A DNA stretch of 23,900 bases from Candidatus Hydrogenedentota bacterium (GTDB taxonomy: Bacteria > Hydrogenedentota > Hydrogenedentia > Hydrogenedentales > SLHB01): positions 1 through 23,900 of the forward strand of contig DUZM01000008.1 in the NCBI GenBank assembly GCA_013349485.1, read 5' to 3'. Below the pieces are notes generated by a model, which worked only from the letters and a program-made list of their open reading frames with translations, was not told where the DNA came from and ran no database searches. Every line of letters starts with the position of its first letter. The stretch's first letter is position 1. The position numbers and the translations under genes were made by a program. Of the stretch, positions 21,931-23,900 are shown piece after piece.

Positions 21931-23900
21931 ATGATCAGTAAGGCACTGGAAATGACCCTGACCGCGGCCGTGCGCGAGGCGCAAGAGCGCCGGCATGAGT
22001 ACCTCTGCATCGAACACCTATTATACACCTTGCTCGAGGACCCCTACGGCGAGGACATCATCCGAAACTGCGGCGGTGATATCGAGCGCCTGCACGATGC
22101 CCTCGAGGACTTCTTCGAGGACCAGCTCGAGCCGGTGCCCGAGGACGCGGATTTCATTCTCCAGAAATCGATTGCTTTCGATCGGCTTATGCAGCGCGCC
22201 ATCACCCACGTCAATTATTCAGGCAAACAGGAGGCCGATGCGGGCGATATTTTGGCGGCCATATTCGAGGAGCGGGACTCGCATGCCGCCTATTTCCTGC
22301 AGGCCGAGGGCGTTTCCCGTCTCGACGTATTGAACTACATCTCGCACGGCATCACGAAAGTCCCGAACGGCGACGCGGACGCCGAAGTCGACCTCGATGG
22401 CGAGGGAAAAGGCCGTCCTCAACCTATGCGCGACCCCTTGGCCGCCTTTACCGTCAGCCTCGCCAAGAAGGCGGCCGACGGCAAAATCGACCCGCTGGTC
22501 GGACGCGAACTCGAACTCCGGCGCACCATGCGCGTCCTGTGTCGCCGGCACAAGAACAATCCCGTGTTCGTCGGCGAAGCCGGCGTCGGGAAAACGGCCC
22601 TGGTCGAGGGATTGGCGCTCAAAATCCACCAAGGCGAGGCGCCGGCCGCCATTCGCGACACCGAGATCCTTACGCTGGATCTGGCGGCCCTGCTGGCCGG
22701 CACCAAGTTCCGCGGCGACTTCGAGCAACGGCTTAAGGCGGTTTTGGGCGCGCTCGAGAAACGGGATGATGTGATCCTCTTTATCGACGAAATCCATACG
22801 GTGGTGGGTGCGGGGGCGACCACGGACAGTAAGATGGACGCATCGAGCATGCTCAAGCCGATTCTGGCTTCAGGGGACATACGGTGCATCGGTGCAACAA
22901 CGTATGAAGAGTATAAGAACTGTTTCGAGAAAGATCGGGCATTGTCGCGTCGATTCCAGAGAATCGAGGTCGCCGAACCCTCCGTCGAGGAGACGGTGCT
23001 GATTCTGCGCGGCCTCAAGTCCCGGTTCGAGGAACATCACGGCGTGCGGTATACGGACACGGCATTGCGGGCCGCGGCCGAGCTGTCCGCGAAACACATC
23101 AATGACCGGTTCCTTCCCGACAAGGCCATCGACGTGATCGATGAGGCGGCCGCGGGCGTGCGGCTCGAATCCCGCACCGGCAAGCGAACCATCGGCGTGC
23201 CGGACATCGAGAAGGTCGTGGCCGACATCGCCAAGATACCCGCCCGAAGCGTGTCCTCGTCGGACAAGGCGCGTCTCGGCACGCTCGAGGAAGACCTCAA
23301 GCGCATGGTGTTCGGCCAGGACGCCGCCATTCACACCCTCGCCACGTCTATCAAAAGGGCTCGGGCGGGGCTCGGCCAACCGGAGAAGCCTATCGGGTGT
23401 TTTCTGTTTACGGGCCCGACGGGCGTCGGCAAAACTGAGGTGGCGCGGCAACTTGCGGCCATTATGGGCGTTCATTTCGCGCGGTACGACATGAGCGAGT
23501 ACATGGAGAAACACGCCGTGGCCCGTCTGATCGGGGCGCCGCCCGGGTACGTCGGATTCGATCAAGGCGGACTGCTTACGGACGAGATCCGGAAGCACCC
23601 GCACGCCGTGCTCCTCCTGGACGAAATCGAAAAGGCCCATCCGGACCTGTTCAGCATTCTGCTCCAGGTGATGGACCACGCGACACTCACGGACAACAAC
23701 GGCCGGAAGGCCGATTTCCGAAACGTCGCGCTGATCATGACGTCGAACGCGGGCGCGCGGGACCTGGCAAAAGACGCCATCGGATTCGCCGCGGCCGCGG
23801 ACGACGCAAAGTCCAAAGGCCTTAAGGCCATCGAGAAGACGTTCACGCCCGAATTCCGCAACCGGCTCGACGCCATCATCGCGTTCAACGCATTACCGAT
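21931..23900 (+). CDS. clpA: ClpA, ATP-dependent unfoldase of the ClpAP protease (C-terminus beyond window)
   Basis: 656 complete codons are visible and the frame is open at the right edge. It has the Clp N-domain (about 1-145, MISKALEMTLTAAVREAQER), a first AAA+ module with Walker A GEAGVGKT (215-222) and Walker B ILFIDEIHT, and a second with GPTGVGKTEV and LLLDEIEKAHPD. There is no long ClpB-type coiled-coil middle domain, so it is ClpA and not a disaggregase. An IGF tripeptide in KDAIGFAA, just before the conserved FTPEFRNRLD, is the ClpP-docking loop. The start is ATG at 21931. The adjacent clpS confirms the assignment; clpP is not in the window. Only the last part of the second module is missing. 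Confidence 0.96.
   Translation, partial: MISKALEMTLTAAVREAQERRHEYLCIEHLLYTLLEDPYGEDIIRNCGGDIERLHDALEDFFEDQLEPVPEDADFILQKSIAFDRLMQRAITHVNYSGKQEADAGDILAAIFEERDSHAAYFLQAEGVSRLDVLNYISHGITKVPNGDADAEVDLDGEGKGRPQPMRDPLAAFTVSLAKKAADGKIDPLVGRELELRRTMRVLCRRHKNNPVFVGEAGVGKTALVEGLALKIHQGEAPAAIRDTEILTLDLAALLAGTKFRGDFEQRLKAVLGALEKRDDVILFIDEIHTVVGAGATTDSKMDASSMLKPILASGDIRCIGATTYEEYKNCFEKDRALSRRFQRIEVAEPSVEETVLILRGLKSRFEEHHGVRYTDTALRAAAELSAKHINDRFLPDKAIDVIDEAAAGVRLESRTGKRTIGVPDIEKVVADIAKIPARSVSSSDKARLGTLEEDLKRMVFGQDAAIHTLATSIKRARAGLGQPEKPIGCFLFTGPTGVGKTEVARQLAAIMGVHFARYDMSEYMEKHAVARLIGAPPGYVGFDQGGLLTDEIRKHPHAVLLLDEIEKAHPDLFSILLQVMDHATLTDNNGRKADFRNVALIMTSNAGARDLAKDAIGFAAAADDAKSKGLKAIEKTFTPEFRNRLDAIIAFNALP

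Noticed and set aside
1..23900. CRISPR array, tRNA/rRNA genes, prophage or transposase
   Set aside because: No regularly spaced repeats, cloverleaf or rRNA sequence, phage genes or transposase motifs were seen on either strand.

Overview
The window is about 23.9 kb of GC-rich, densely coded chromosome from what looks like a Gram-negative, free-living bacterium, probably an uncultured lineage known from metagenomes. Lipoprotein signal peptides, FHA/GAF and HDOD signalling proteins, a bacterial deoxyhypusine-synthase-like gene and ClpS/ClpA fit a planctomycete, Hydrogenedentota or other PVC-like neighbour. That placement is inference. I see no tRNA, rRNA, CRISPR array, prophage or complete insertion sequence.

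Left block, minus strand (1-5951). Read in the direction of transcription it holds a possible 30-residue membrane microprotein, a class V aminotransferase (probable phosphoserine aminotransferase), D-3-phosphoglycerate dehydrogenase serA split by an in-frame TAA, NADP-type isocitrate dehydrogenase icd, a small sensorless histidine kinase, and the N-terminal part of an FHA-GAF regulator that runs off the left edge. The first enzymes form a serine biosynthesis unit.

Polyamine block, plus strand (about 5969-10037). A promoter-like site and a structured leader precede speD (AdoMet decarboxylase), a deoxyhypusine-synthase-like gene, a speB-type ureohydrolase, a small charged protein and a P-loop NTPase. 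No aminopropyltransferase or arginine decarboxylase is present. A solitary larE (sulfur transferase) follows after a 377-base gap.

Middle block, minus strand (11252-20609). This contains a multi-pass membrane protein converging on larE, a zinc-dependent medium-chain dehydrogenase, two tandem paralogous Na/phosphate cotransporter-like proteins with an unusual lipoprotein/Ig-like front end and a PhoU-like tail, and an MshEN-HDOD signalling protein.

Right end (20610-23900). About 1 kb without a confident gene holds hairpins, a possible gene remnant and an imperfect inverted repeat of a widespread dispersed type. Then clpS and clpA form the adaptor/unfoldase pair of the ClpAP protease, with clpA cut by the window edge.

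The observations most worth a second look are the nonsense codon in serA, the polyamine cluster and its leader, the tandem cotransporter fusions, the microprotein, and strong over-representation of the palindrome CTCGAG.
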